Positions 1 through 7,977 of a stretch of 64,000 nt of DNA are shown piece after piece. The notes below the pieces were generated by a model. The model had not been told where the DNA came from and searched no databases. It was given only the letters and a program-made list of their open reading frames with translations. The stretch is from Actinomycetes bacterium (lineage in GTDB: Bacteria > Actinomycetota > Acidimicrobiia > Acidimicrobiales > RAAP-2), in the NCBI GenBank assembly GCA_021785695.1, contig JAJYEQ010000008.1, forward strand, positions 1 to 64,000, written 5' to 3'. Within the stretch, counting starts at the first letter, position 1; each line of letters starts with the position of its first letter. A program made the position numbers and the translations under genes.

Positions 1-62
1 GCATGGGTAATGCCCTCAGCCGCCAGTCTTCGAATCAGGGCCCAGTCTTCCAAAGTGATCAC
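1..62 (-). CDS. istA: IstA-like transposase, N-terminal fragment (continues beyond left edge)
   Basis: Only about 20 residues are visible, reading MITLEDWALIRRLAAEGITH from GTG at 62. This resembles the first helix of the IstA helix-turn-helix (E-D-W-x-x-I-R-R-L). A GGAGG lies immediately before the GTG; its spacing fits a TTG start at 53 better (9 bases). IstA is the DDE transposase of IS21 elements and normally acts with the ATPase IstB, which is not visible. Recognition rests on a short stretch plus the repeat-bearing end, so the call is moderate. Confidence 0.55.
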   Translation of the reverse strand, partial: MITLEDWALIRRLAAEGITH

Positions 63-125
63 CCTCCATTTTCAGGTGTTCACTTTTCACCGTCGAAAGT
101 GCTCAGTTTTCGAGCGTTGCCGACA
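1..125 (-). mobile_element. Outer end of an IS21-family insertion sequence, cut by the left edge
   Basis: Read on the minus strand the element begins at 125 with TGTCGGCAACGC, matching the TG start typical of IS21 ends. Inside the end are two copies of a 13-base repeat, GTG(C/T)TCA(G/C)TTTTC on the plus strand at 76-88 and 99-111, differing at two positions; multiple internal end repeats are characteristic of this family. A start of an IstA-like reading frame follows directly. The rest of the element lies outside the window. Confidence 0.6.
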
Positions 126-330
126 ACTACGGGCGCTGCTCTACGCCGGCAAGCCCAATTTCAGGCTGCTCGACTCGATTGTCGTCCGGTGAAGGGGATG
201 GCCCTCCCCGCTACAACCGGAAGGCCCGTCAATCGTCGAGGTGTGCGGGGGTGTGCGGCGTGGGCGGGTGCACGGGAATTCATGGACCTAACTGACCCAC
301 AACGCCTCTGAACGAGACCCCGGACAGCAC

Positions 331-357
331 GAAAGCCCAGGATTTCCCTGGGCTTTC
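331..357 (-). terminator. Terminator hairpin behind the initiator tRNA
   Basis: An 11-bp perfect stem GAAAGCCCAGG / CCTGGGCTTTC encloses a 5-base loop (ATTTC on the plus strand). It lies 20 bases beyond the tRNA 3' end. The AAA/TTT at the stem ends supplies a short U stretch, the usual look of actinobacterial tRNA terminators. The hairpin is symmetric and could act in both directions. Confidence 0.75.
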
Positions 358-376
358 GACGTATTTATGGACTACT

Positions 377-453
<77 letters not shown>

Positions 454-464
454 ATGGGACCACC

Positions 465-470
465 ACTCTA
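465..470 (-). promoter_or_regulatory. Candidate -10 box of the tRNA-fMet gene
   Basis: TAGAGT on the minus strand ends 11 bases before the mature tRNA 5' end, which is the right distance for a short 5' leader. No convincing -35 was identified. Confidence 0.45.
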
Positions 471-496
471 TCACTGAGGCGCTGGGCCTCGTGCGC

Positions 497-3433
497 TCAG
501 CCCTTCGACGACGGTGCCGTCGTCTTCGTCGTGGTGGTCGGCACCACGACGCCGGTGGCCGCCAGGGCCTGCTCGGCCGAAGTCACAGCGCGATGCATCG
601 CGTCGATCTCCTGCTGGTAGGCGCCGAGGTTGCCTGCGCCTAGGGCATTGAGCGCCGCCGTGTAGTCCCTGTCGGCTTGTGCGAGCAGCGACGCTGCGGT
701 GGCTCCGGTCGGCGGAGTGGTGGACGAACTCGTCGGACCGGCTCCGTGCACCGACACACCCAGGGCCTTGCTGAGGGCCCCAGCCAGGGTGGGAGCAATC
801 TCCACTCTCTGGTTGAATACCGCGATCACGTAGCGCAGCTCGGGGATCGAGTTCGTCGTCGAGGACACGTAGAGCGGCCGAATGAACAGGAGACTCTGGT
901 CGAGCGGCACCATCAGGTTGTTGCCGAGCAGGACGACCGACCCGTGCTGGTCAAGCAGCGTGATCGTCTTGCTCACCTGCGAGTTCTGCTGGATCTCGGA
1001 GTCCGCCTGGACCGGACCGGTCACCACCGTTCCACGCGGCGTCTCGTACAGGTGGAGGTGCCCGTAGTCGTTGGGATTGGACGTCGCGATCAGGAACGCG
1101 GATAGCGACTGGACCGTCGAGGAGTTGCCGGCGGGGACGAAGGCCAGGGACTCCAGCAGCTGCTGCTGGCTCGTCCCGGGCAGGGCACCGACCTGCAGCA
1201 GCGGGGACATGGGCGAGAGGGACGAGGCGATCACGTTGCCGGCCGCATCGGTCACCTGGGTCTGGGCCAGCGACTGGCCCGGGGTGCCCGATCCGGTGGT
1301 GGGCGAGACCTGCCAGCCGTCCGACGCGGTGTAGAAGGCGCTGGCGTTGGTGATGTGGTACCGGCCCAGCACCGCCGCCTGCACCGCGAACAGGTCACCC
1401 GGGTAGTGCAGGTGCGCGGCGATCTCGGGCGGCATCGACGACAGCGGCTGGAACATGCCGGGGAACGCCGCGCGATACGCCTGGAGGATGGGGTCCTTCG
1501 GGTCCATCGCGTAGAAGGTCATCTTGCCGGTGTAGGCGTTGATCACGACCTTGACCGAGTTGCGCGCGTAGTTGAAGCTCCCGGGCAGGCCACCGGTGTT
1601 GACGTCGAAGGTGTTCGCGTTCTGGCTGTAGGGGTAGTGGCTCGTCGTGGTGTACCCGTCGAGGACGAACTGGACCGAGCCGTCGGCGATCACCGGGTAG
1701 GGATGCGAGTCAAAGGTCAGGAACGGAGCGGCCTTCTGCGCCATGGCCACCACGTCGCGCACGAACAGGACGCGGCTGTGGCTGGTGATCTGGTTCGAGA
1801 TCAGGAAGTTGAAGTCGTTGAGGCGCAGGGCGAAGGCCAGGCGCCGCAGCTCGTTGCCGACCGCGACACCACCGGAGGCCGAGTAGTGGGTCTCGATGGG
1901 CTGGCCGGCGTTCTTTCCCTGGTTGACCTGATAGTCCAGCTCGGGCTGGCGCGTGTTGGCCGCGACCCAGCCGGGCATGTTCAGGCCGAAGTAGATGTCC
2001 GGGTGCGTGAGGACCGGCATCCCGCCTGTCGAGACCGGCGGCACGTTGGCCAGGTCCAGCTTGGGGTTGCCCGTCGAGTAGTCCGCCGTGTTGGCCGCGA
2101 CCACGACCGCGCCGATGCCGTGGGTGTACTGCAGGTGCACGTTGACCCAGCTGGGCGAGACCAGGTTGGCCGTGTTGATCTCCCGCGCGCCGATCAGCAC
2201 CGGGGTCAGCTTGCCGTTGATGTAGTAGCGGTCCACGCCGAGGGACGCGAAGGTGTAGTAGGAGCGGATCGACTGGCGCTTGCGCAGGTTGGCCAGCGCG
2301 ATGTTGTAGGCGGGGTCCCACACCCGGATGTTGGCCAGGGTGGGTTGGTCGGCGGCCACCTGCGCCTTGGAGATCGTCGTCAGTCCGGGGAAGGACGCGT
2401 ACGAGACGTGCTGGAGCCCGTAGGCGGCCCGGGTCGCCTCGATGTTGCGCTGGATGTAGGGCGCCTCCAGCGTGGCCTGGGCCGGCGCGACCTTGAGGGC
2501 CTGCAGGATCGTCGGGTACAGGACCCCGATCACCAGGGCCACGAACATCCACAGCCCCACCGCCACGGCCGGCAGCGACCAGCCGCGCGCGCGCACGTTG
2601 ACCAGCAGGATCACCGCCGAGGCCAGCGAGAGCACGATGAGGATGGTCAGGGCGGGCATGCGGGCGTGGACGTCGGTGTAGCCGGCACCCTGGACGAAGC
2701 CGTTCGAGGACGTCACCAGCGAGTACCGCGCGATCACGTAGCCCGCCGCCTTGGCCACCGCGATCCCGGCGCCGATCACCGAGAGGTGCGCCTTGACCCG
2801 CGGGGCGACGCGCGGGGCGACGCGCACCGCGCGGATCCCGCCGTTGAGGTAGTGGAAGATCGTCGTGACCACCAGCACCACGACCAGCGACACCAGGAAC
2901 CAGGTCACGATGAAGGAGAGGAACGGCAAGGTGAAGACGTAGAAGCCGATGTCCAGGTGGTAGAGCGGGTCCTTGAGGTGGAAGGACTGACGATGGACGA
3001 ACAGCAGGTAGTTCTTCCACTCCCCCGTGGCGTTGAGGCCGGCGATCAGGCCCATCACCGCAGCGATCAGCGCGTAGATCCGTCCGGCCCGCGGGCGCAC
3101 CACGTTCTGGAAGCGGCGCACGACCTCGTCTTCGGGCTCGAAGGTGAGCTCGCGGGCGCCGAAGCGGTCGGTGAGCAGGAGGTTGCCCCAGGTCATCGCG
3201 AAGAAGATGGCGCCGAAGACCAGGGCCAGACCCACCTTGATCACGAACAGGGTCGAGAAGACCTGGCCGAAGCCGGCCGCCGAGAACCACATCTGATCGG
3301 TCCACAGCACGGCCAGGTTGCGCAGTGACAGGAACAGGACAATCAGGACGATGACGACCAGCGCCACCCAGAATCGGCGGGAGAGCCGTCCGAAGCGAGG
3401 TGGTCGCCGCGGGATGTCCGTCGGGCTGCGCAC
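497..3433 (-). CDS. UPF0182 family membrane protein
   Basis: A 978-residue protein of the UPF0182 (COG1615) family, which is typical of actinobacteria and has no established biochemical function. About seven hydrophobic segments lie in the first third, the first at roughly residues 21-41, followed by a very large region predicted outside the membrane. The tail is Thr/Ser-rich (VPTTTTKTTAPSS), like a low-complexity exported end. The GTG start at 3433 is supported by a -10 hexamer ending 6 bases upstream. The preceding gene on the strand ends 9 bases away. Family membership is confident; role is unknown. Confidence 0.9.
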   Translation of the reverse strand: MRSPTDIPRRPPRFGRLSRRFWVALVVIVLIVLFLSLRNLAVLWTDQMWFSAAGFGQVFSTLFVIKVGLALVFGAIFFAMTWGNLLLTDRFGARELTFEPEDEVVRRFQNVVRPRAGRIYALIAAVMGLIAGLNATGEWKNYLLFVHRQSFHLKDPLYHLDIGFYVFTLPFLSFIVTWFLVSLVVVLVVTTIFHYLNGGIRAVRVAPRVAPRVKAHLSVIGAGIAVAKAAGYVIARYSLVTSSNGFVQGAGYTDVHARMPALTILIVLSLASAVILLVNVRARGWSLPAVAVGLWMFVALVIGVLYPTILQALKVAPAQATLEAPYIQRNIEATRAAYGLQHVSYASFPGLTTISKAQVAADQPTLANIRVWDPAYNIALANLRKRQSIRSYYTFASLGVDRYYINGKLTPVLIGAREINTANLVSPSWVNVHLQYTHGIGAVVVAANTADYSTGNPKLDLANVPPVSTGGMPVLTHPDIYFGLNMPGWVAANTRQPELDYQVNQGKNAGQPIETHYSASGGVAVGNELRRLAFALRLNDFNFLISNQITSHSRVLFVRDVVAMAQKAAPFLTFDSHPYPVIADGSVQFVLDGYTTTSHYPYSQNANTFDVNTGGLPGSFNYARNSVKVVINAYTGKMTFYAMDPKDPILQAYRAAFPGMFQPLSSMPPEIAAHLHYPGDLFAVQAAVLGRYHITNASAFYTASDGWQVSPTTGSGTPGQSLAQTQVTDAAGNVIASSLSPMSPLLQVGALPGTSQQQLLESLAFVPAGNSSTVQSLSAFLIATSNPNDYGHLHLYETPRGTVVTGPVQADSEIQQNSQVSKTITLLDQHGSVVLLGNNLMVPLDQSLLFIRPLYVSSTTNSIPELRYVIAVFNQRVEIAPTLAGALSKALGVSVHGAGPTSSSTTPPTGATAASLLAQADRDYTAALNALGAGNLGAYQQEIDAMHRAVTSAEQALAATGVVVPTTTTKTTAPSSKG

Positions 3434-3439
3434 GCTGGC

Positions 3440-3445
3440 AGCCTA
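3440..3445 (-). promoter_or_regulatory. Leaderless -10 box of the UPF0182 gene
   Basis: TAGGCT, then 6 bases (GCCAGC), then GTG at 3433; no Shine-Dalgarno. The TAG of the hexamer is the stop codon of the upstream DivIVA-like gene. Confidence 0.6.
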
Positions 3446-5134
3446 GGGGCCCGCGACGGGCAGGACCGTGCAGGCGCACCCCGCGTGCAGCGGAGGGTAG
3501 GGAGCGCCGCTCGGGAACCGCTGGCCGGCGGGTCGCGGGCCGCCGGCCGCGTCGCGCGCACACACGTCGCAGGGCGGCTCGCCGGGGCTGGCCACGAAGT
3601 GCAGGCCACCACCATGCGCGGCGGAGGCCACGCCCAGGTGGAACGCCCGTCGGGCCGCATCGGTGCAGAGGCGCTCGACCCGGGGGCCGCGCCACTCGCG
3701 ATAGGCGGCGTTCACCCGCTCGGCGGCATCCCCGCTGCCGTCGGCCACGATGCGCTTGCGCAGGGCCAGGGCGATGGTCACGGCGAAGTCGGCGGCTACC
3801 TCGTCGAGCTCGCGCGGGTCCACCGCAGCGCCGGTCGCGCCGCGCTCGTCGAGGGCGAACTGGACCCCGGCGGCGGCAGCATCGGCCAGGGCGTCGTAGG
3901 CGGCGTCGGCGTAGCGCGTCCGCTGGGCCCGCTCGTCGTCGAGCTCGGCCGGCCCCGCGCCCGGAGCGCTGCGCAGGCGCTCGAGCATGACGTTCTGATC
4001 GTCCTGCAGGGCCCGCTTCACCTTGCGCGTCAGGACGGCCAGGGACTCGGCGAGGGCGGCGTCGCGCCGGTGGAAGAGCTCGTCGATCACGGCACCGGAC
4101 GTCTTGGGCGCGGCGGCCCGCCGCGGGGCCGGAGCACCGCGCTCGGCGCGCGTGGCCTGGCGCAGGCGCGCGAAGATCTCGTTGACGACGTCGGTCCCCG
4201 AGGCGTCCTCGGCGGCGGGGGCCGGCGGGGGGACGGGGCGAGAGGACGGCTCGGCCAGCGGCTCGGCGGCGACGGCGGCGACGGGCTCGGTCAGTACGCC
4301 AGCACCCTCGGCGCTCGCCGACCCTTCGGGCACCTCACGCAGCGGCGTGCCCGCCAGGAGCTCGTCTTCGGTGGGGTCGGGGCTCGGGGGACGCAGACGC
4401 AGCGCCTCGATGGCCGCGGCCCGCGCCGACTCGTCGCTGGCGTGCAGGGAGTCGAGCAGGCGATCGGTCTCCTCGCGCACGCTCGACACGTGGCCGGCCA
4501 GGGCGTCTCGGGCGACGCGCAGCTGCTCGATCTGGAGGTTGAGTGCCTTGCGCTTGACCAGGAGGTCGTTGAGCACGGTCCGGCGTGCCTGGGTCGCCTG
4601 GTCAACGATCGCGCGCCCCTGCTCTCGGGCCCGATCGATGATGACCGACGCATTCGTCTTGGCCGTGTCGACCAGGCGCTCGGCCGCCAGGCGCGCCTCG
4701 TGGTCGATCTGGGCCCCGGTGGCCTCGGCCTCGGCGACGATGGCCGAGGACCGCTCCTGGGCCTCGATGAGGTGCGCGGCGCCGCGCTGCTGGGACTCCG
4801 CCGAGAGCTGGGCGGCGCGCTCCTGGGCCTCGGCGGTGACCCGCCCCGCCTCCTCGTGCGCCGAGCGCAGGATGGCGGCACTCTGCGTGCCCAGGGCCGA
4901 GGCCAGCGTCGCCTCGTCGAACACCGGGTTCGCGGCCCGACGCAGGGCGTCGGCCAACTGGTCCTGCAGCTCGCGGATCTTGTGCTCCAGGTGCGACATC
5001 TCCCGCGCGACCGCCTCGAGGTGCGTGCGCACCTCGTGGGGGTCCAGTCCCCCGCGGCGCACCGTAGAGAAGTTCACCCTGGTCACCTCGACCGAAGACT
5101 GGCGGGTCGTGGACAGGATCCGACGCTCGTCCAT
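3443..5134 (-). CDS. DivIVA-like coiled-coil protein with a phage gpF-like cysteine tail
   Basis: 563 residues. Residues about 18-60 resemble a DivIVA/Wag31 N-terminus (VNFSTVRRGGLDPHEV, then a heptad-rich helix). A long Ala/Glu/Gln-rich coiled coil runs to about 240, followed by a Pro/Ala linker to about 330 and then a second helical region. The C-terminus has a cysteine cluster, PCDVCARD about 25 residues before PPLHAGCACTVLP. This CxxC plus HxGCxC arrangement resembles the putative metal-binding end of Mu gpF-type head-morphogenesis proteins. There are no phage genes nearby, so I read it as a cellular protein using that module, perhaps at the pole or septum. The ATG start is set by a -10 hexamer 6 bases upstream. 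Function is inferred only. Confidence 0.7.
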   Translation of the reverse strand: MDERRILSTTRQSSVEVTRVNFSTVRRGGLDPHEVRTHLEAVAREMSHLEHKIRELQDQLADALRRAANPVFDEATLASALGTQSAAILRSAHEEAGRVTAEAQERAAQLSAESQQRGAAHLIEAQERSSAIVAEAEATGAQIDHEARLAAERLVDTAKTNASVIIDRAREQGRAIVDQATQARRTVLNDLLVKRKALNLQIEQLRVARDALAGHVSSVREETDRLLDSLHASDESARAAAIEALRLRPPSPDPTEDELLAGTPLREVPEGSASAEGAGVLTEPVAAVAAEPLAEPSSRPVPPPAPAAEDASGTDVVNEIFARLRQATRAERGAPAPRRAAAPKTSGAVIDELFHRRDAALAESLAVLTRKVKRALQDDQNVMLERLRSAPGAGPAELDDERAQRTRYADAAYDALADAAAAGVQFALDERGATGAAVDPRELDEVAADFAVTIALALRKRIVADGSGDAAERVNAAYREWRGPRVERLCTDAARRAFHLGVASAAHGGGLHFVASPGEPPCDVCARDAAGGPRPAGQRFPSGAPYPPLHAGCACTVLPVAGP

Positions 5135-5140
5135 CCCCCC

Positions 5141-5146
5141 ACACTA
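5141..5146 (-). promoter_or_regulatory. Leaderless -10 box of the DivIVA-like gene
   Basis: TAGTGT, then GGGGGG, then ATG at 5134. The six-G spacer could also look like a weak Shine-Dalgarno but abuts the start codon too closely to work as one. Confidence 0.6.
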
Positions 5147-5173
5147 CGACGTGGGGGGCTCCACTCCTGGCTC

Positions 5174-6301
5174 TCAAGACCCCGGGGGTGCCTGGAGCGG
5201 CTGGGGCGCGGCGCCGCCCAGGCGCGCCAGGGCCGCCAGGGCCTGGGCCAGGGTCCGCACGCCGATCACCCGCAGGCCCGGGCTCGCCGCCGAGCGCGCG
5301 GTGGCCACCTCCACGGTGGGCACCAGGAACACGGTGGCACCGGCGCGCTGGACGGCAACCGTCTTCTCGGCCACGCCTCCCACGTCTCCCACCTGGCCCG
5401 ACGGGGCGATGGTGCCGGTGGCGGCCACGACGGCGTGCCCGGCAATCGGGTGGCGGCTGAGCTGGTCGATGATGGCCAGGGTCATCGCCAGACCGGCCGA
5501 GGGGCCGCCGATGCTGCGGGTGTTGACGTGGACATCTGCGGGCAGGCGGTACGCGACGCCGTCCTCGACGGCGATGCCGAGCCAGGAGCGCGCCGCGCCC
5601 GTGACGCCCGCGCAGCCGCTCACCACGTCGGGAGCGCCCCGCTGGGCGCTCGTCGCCTCGATGGTTCGCGCCGGGCGCCACGTGAGGCGCCCGATGGCGC
5701 TGATGTGCACCGGCGCGACTCGCAAGCGCACGTGCGTGCCCGCGGGGAGGTCGTGGATGGCCCGCACCAGGTCGCAGCCCGACGTCACACGATGGCCGTC
5801 GACGCCGACAATCTCGTCCCCGACGGCGAGACCGGCCCGCTGCGCCGGTGAGGAGCCCACGACCGCCGTGACCACCGCCCCGGTCCCGCGTGCGGGCACC
5901 GACCAGCCCAGCGCCCGCAGGCCGGCCACCGCCGCGGCCTGCTGGGAGTCGTACATCTCGAGATAGCCCTGCGCGCCGAGCTCGCTCGCCGGGACGCCGG
6001 GTTCCAGGAGGTCGGCCGAGCTGACGAACTGCACGTGGGACTCGAAGTGCATCACGAGCCACTGCCAGGCGGTCAGGGTCTGGAGGTACACGTCGGTGAG
6101 CAAGATGTCGTGGCGGGGTGGCGCTGCGGCCAGCCCGTGGATCGAGACCAGGGGGCCGACGGCCCGCGCGTCGCCGGGGGTCAGCGCGTACTCGGGAAGG
6201 GTCCAGGCCTGGAGGGCCACGATCGCCGCCAGGACGATCACCGGCGCCGCCAGCCAACCGGCCCAGCGCCGCCAGTGGCGTGGTGAAATGGAGTCGTGCA
6301 C
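5174..6301 (-). CDS. Membrane-anchored PDZ and Lon-type serine protease (YlbL-like)
   Basis: 375 residues. One N-terminal membrane segment (about residues 16-32) is followed by an extracytoplasmic region, a PDZ domain (about 135-200) and a Lon-type S16 proteolytic domain. The catalytic Ser lies in SIGGPSAGLAM and the catalytic Lys in GGVAEKTVAV, so the Ser-Lys dyad is intact. The family (YlbL/SdrC-like) works in envelope protein quality control or regulated proteolysis; the substrate here is unknown. The GTG start at 6301 overlaps the divergent HEAT gene start by 6 bases, so the two promoters overlap. Confidence 0.88.
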   Translation of the reverse strand: MHDSISPRHWRRWAGWLAAPVIVLAAIVALQAWTLPEYALTPGDARAVGPLVSIHGLAAAPPRHDILLTDVYLQTLTAWQWLVMHFESHVQFVSSADLLEPGVPASELGAQGYLEMYDSQQAAAVAGLRALGWSVPARGTGAVVTAVVGSSPAQRAGLAVGDEIVGVDGHRVTSGCDLVRAIHDLPAGTHVRLRVAPVHISAIGRLTWRPARTIEATSAQRGAPDVVSGCAGVTGAARSWLGIAVEDGVAYRLPADVHVNTRSIGGPSAGLAMTLAIIDQLSRHPIAGHAVVAATGTIAPSGQVGDVGGVAEKTVAVQRAGATVFLVPTVEVATARSAASPGLRVIGVRTLAQALAALARLGGAAPQPLQAPPGS

Positions 6302-6922
6302 GATGGATCAACGCTACCTACTGAGGTCGCCATCCTTCGGGCAGCCGGGAGCCAGGATGCGGTCTCCGCGGACCTGGTGCGCGCTGCGCTGCACGACGCC
6401 GCGCCGCGGCTGCGCGTCCTGGCGCTGCGGGTGGGCGCCCAACGCGCCCTGGTGAGGGGAGCCGACCTCGTAGCGGCGCTGGGCGACCCCGACGCTGATG
6501 TGCGCCGCGAGGCACTCGCCGTGCTGGCCCGGCGCGACGACGCCGGCGATCCCCTCGACGCGGTGGTGGCCCGCCTCGCCGATGCGGACCCGCTGGTCGT
6601 CGAGGCGGCCGCGTTCGCGCTGGGCGAGCGGACCGCACCCGGCGCGGTGGGGGCCCTGGCCGGCCTGGCCCGGGACCACGACGACGCGCGCTGCCGCGAG
6701 GCGGCGGTGGCGGCACTGGGGAGCCTCGGCGACCCGGCGGGACGCGACGCGGTGATCGCGGCGCTCCAGGACCGCCCGAGCGTCCGGCGCCGCGCCGTCA
6801 TCGCGCTGGCCGCCTTCGAGGGGCCCGAGGTCGAGGCCGCCCTGGCCCGCGCGCACCAAGATCGCGACTGGCAGGTCCGCGCGGCGGCGGCCGAGCTCGA
6901 CGACGACCCGCCCGCGCGCTAG
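6296..6922 (+). CDS. HEAT-repeat protein
   Basis: 208 residues built of about six 30-residue helical repeats, with typical motifs such as DPDADVRREALAVLAR and DADPLVVEAAAFALGE. HEAT/PBS-lyase-like repeats are protein-binding scaffolds; no catalytic domain is visible. The gene starts on GTG, overlapping the divergent PDZ-Lon gene, and its stop codon overlaps the stop of the convergent MreB-like gene in a shared CTAG. There is no Shine-Dalgarno; TGAAAT ends 6 bases before the start and may be a weak -10. The partner is unknown. Confidence 0.8.
   Translation: MHDGSTLPTEVAILRAAGSQDAVSADLVRAALHDAAPRLRVLALRVGAQRALVRGADLVAALGDPDADVRREALAVLARRDDAGDPLDAVVARLADADPLVVEAAAFALGERTAPGAVGALAGLARDHDDARCREAAVAALGSLGDPAGRDAVIAALQDRPSVRRRAVIALAAFEGPEVEAALARAHQDRDWQVRAAAAELDDDPPAR
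6311..6316 (-). promoter_or_regulatory. Candidate -10 box of the PDZ-Lon gene
   Basis: TAGCGT lies 9 bases before GTG at 6301, giving an almost leaderless transcript of about 3 untranslated bases. It sits inside the 5' end of the divergent HEAT-repeat gene. Confidence 0.4.
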
Positions 6923-7920
6923 CGATCCACCTCGCGCAGTAGGACGTGCAGCCGCGACATCTCGTCGAGGCACAGCTGGAGGCCGCGCACGACAACCAGC
7001 TCAGGCTCGTCGGCCACGCGCACGTCCACGCCCGTCTCGGCGGCCAGCAGCTCGGCGAAGTCCGACAGTTGCGCGTGCCCGCCTACCAGGGTGATACCCC
7101 GCGAGCTCACGTCTTGGGAGAGGTCCGGCGGCGCCTCGGCGAGAGCCTCCTGGACCATGGTCGCGGTCGCGTGCACGACGTCGGCGAGGGCCGCGTTGAC
7201 CAGCTCGGCCCCCACGTCGACCTCGACCAGCTCGCCGGCCTCCACCGTCCGGGCCACCACGCGCTCGCTGGGCTGGCCCAGCCTCCCGCGCGCCGAGCCC
7301 AGGTGGATCTTGAGCAGCTCGGCGGTGGCCGGGGCGACGACCACGCCCGCACGGTGGCGCAGCCGCGTGGCGATCGCGGCGTCCACGTCGGCTCCTCCCT
7401 GGCGGCGAGCCGAGCGCGTCACGATGCCTCCGAGGGAGAGCACCGTCGACTCGGAGGCGCCCGCCCCCAGAACGGTCACCGCCGAGCCCACGGGCTCCTG
7501 GACGGGCAGGCCCAGACCGATGGCGGCGGCGAGTGGCGCCTCGAGCAGGCTGACCTCGCGAGCACCCGCCTGGATCGCGGCCTGGCGCAGGGCGCGCCGC
7601 TCGATCGCGGTGGCCAGCGAAGGCACGCTCATGACGACGCGGGCCCGACTGAGCGCCGAGATGCCGGCGCGCTCGAAGAGTCCCGATACCAGGCGCGCCG
7701 TCACGTCGAAGTCGATGGTCGCGCCCTGGGCCATTGGCCGGAAGGCCACGACGTGGCGGCTGGTGCGCGCGACGAGGTCGCTGGCCCCCCAGCCCACCTC
7801 GACGACCTCACCGGTACGCGTGTCGATGGCCACGACCGTCGGCTCGTCGAACACGATGCCCGCGGACGTGGCCACCCGGCTGTTCGCGGTACCGATGTCC
7901 ATCGCGACGTCTGTGGCCAC
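6919..7920 (-). CDS. Divergent MreB-like actin-fold protein
   Basis: 333 residues, MreB-like along the whole length. Phosphate-1 motif DIGTANS is at 8-14, SVPSLATAIERRALRQAA about 98-115, LEAPLAAAIGLGLPV about 126-140, and an adenosine-type GITLVGGHAQL near 290. The phosphate-2 motif is degenerate: VLGAGASEST at 150-159 replaces the usual DIGGGTTE, so the acidic residue and a Gly are lost. It is probably a paralogue with altered or no nucleotide hydrolysis rather than the main cell-shape filament. Its neighbours are envelope genes. The GTG start at 7920 is backed by TAACAT 6 bases upstream. Confidence 0.8.
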   Translation of the reverse strand: MATDVAMDIGTANSRVATSAGIVFDEPTVVAIDTRTGEVVEVGWGASDLVARTSRHVVAFRPMAQGATIDFDVTARLVSGLFERAGISALSRARVVMSVPSLATAIERRALRQAAIQAGAREVSLLEAPLAAAIGLGLPVQEPVGSAVTVLGAGASESTVLSLGGIVTRSARRQGGADVDAAIATRLRHRAGVVVAPATAELLKIHLGSARGRLGQPSERVVARTVEAGELVEVDVGAELVNAALADVVHATATMVQEALAEAPPDLSQDVSSRGITLVGGHAQLSDFAELLAAETGVDVRVADEPELVVVRGLQLCLDEMSRLHVLLREVDR

Positions 7921-7926
7921 GCGACG

Positions 7927-7932
7927 ATGTTA
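7927..7932 (-). promoter_or_regulatory. Leaderless -10 box of the MreB-like gene
   Basis: TAACAT, then CGTCGC, then GTG at 7920. The same hexamer and spacing occur before hutG. Confidence 0.6.
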
Positions 7933-7963
7933 GGCCGACCGGTTTCGCGTCCCGGGCGCTCAG

Positions 7964-7969
7964 TAGCCT
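7964..7969 (+). promoter_or_regulatory. Candidate -10 box of the PDZ pseudo-protease gene
   Basis: TAGCCT ends 8 bases before GTG at 7978, slightly longer than the 6-7 base spacing seen elsewhere. No Shine-Dalgarno is present. Confidence 0.45.
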
Positions 7970-7977
7970 GGTTCGTC

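Noticed and set aside
3-311. 102-codon plus-strand frame at the left edge
   Set aside because: It runs across the IS21 end and intergenic DNA and has no family resemblance or ribosome site. The minus-strand IstA reading explains the first part better.
2805-2832. Tandem repeat of a 13-base unit (GGGGCGACGCGCG) inside the UPF0182 gene
   Set aside because: It encodes a two-fold VAPR repeat in a basic loop between membrane segments; too short to be a separate element.
5000-5134. Prophage remnant suggested by the gpF-like tail
   Set aside because: No capsid, portal, terminase or integrase genes nearby, and the gene has a normal chromosomal promoter and coding style.
3485-5851. Long plus-strand frame over the DivIVA-like and PDZ-Lon genes
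   Set aside because: It spans two real genes on the other strand and shows no recognisable domain, only the Arg/Gly/Leu bias of a reverse frame.
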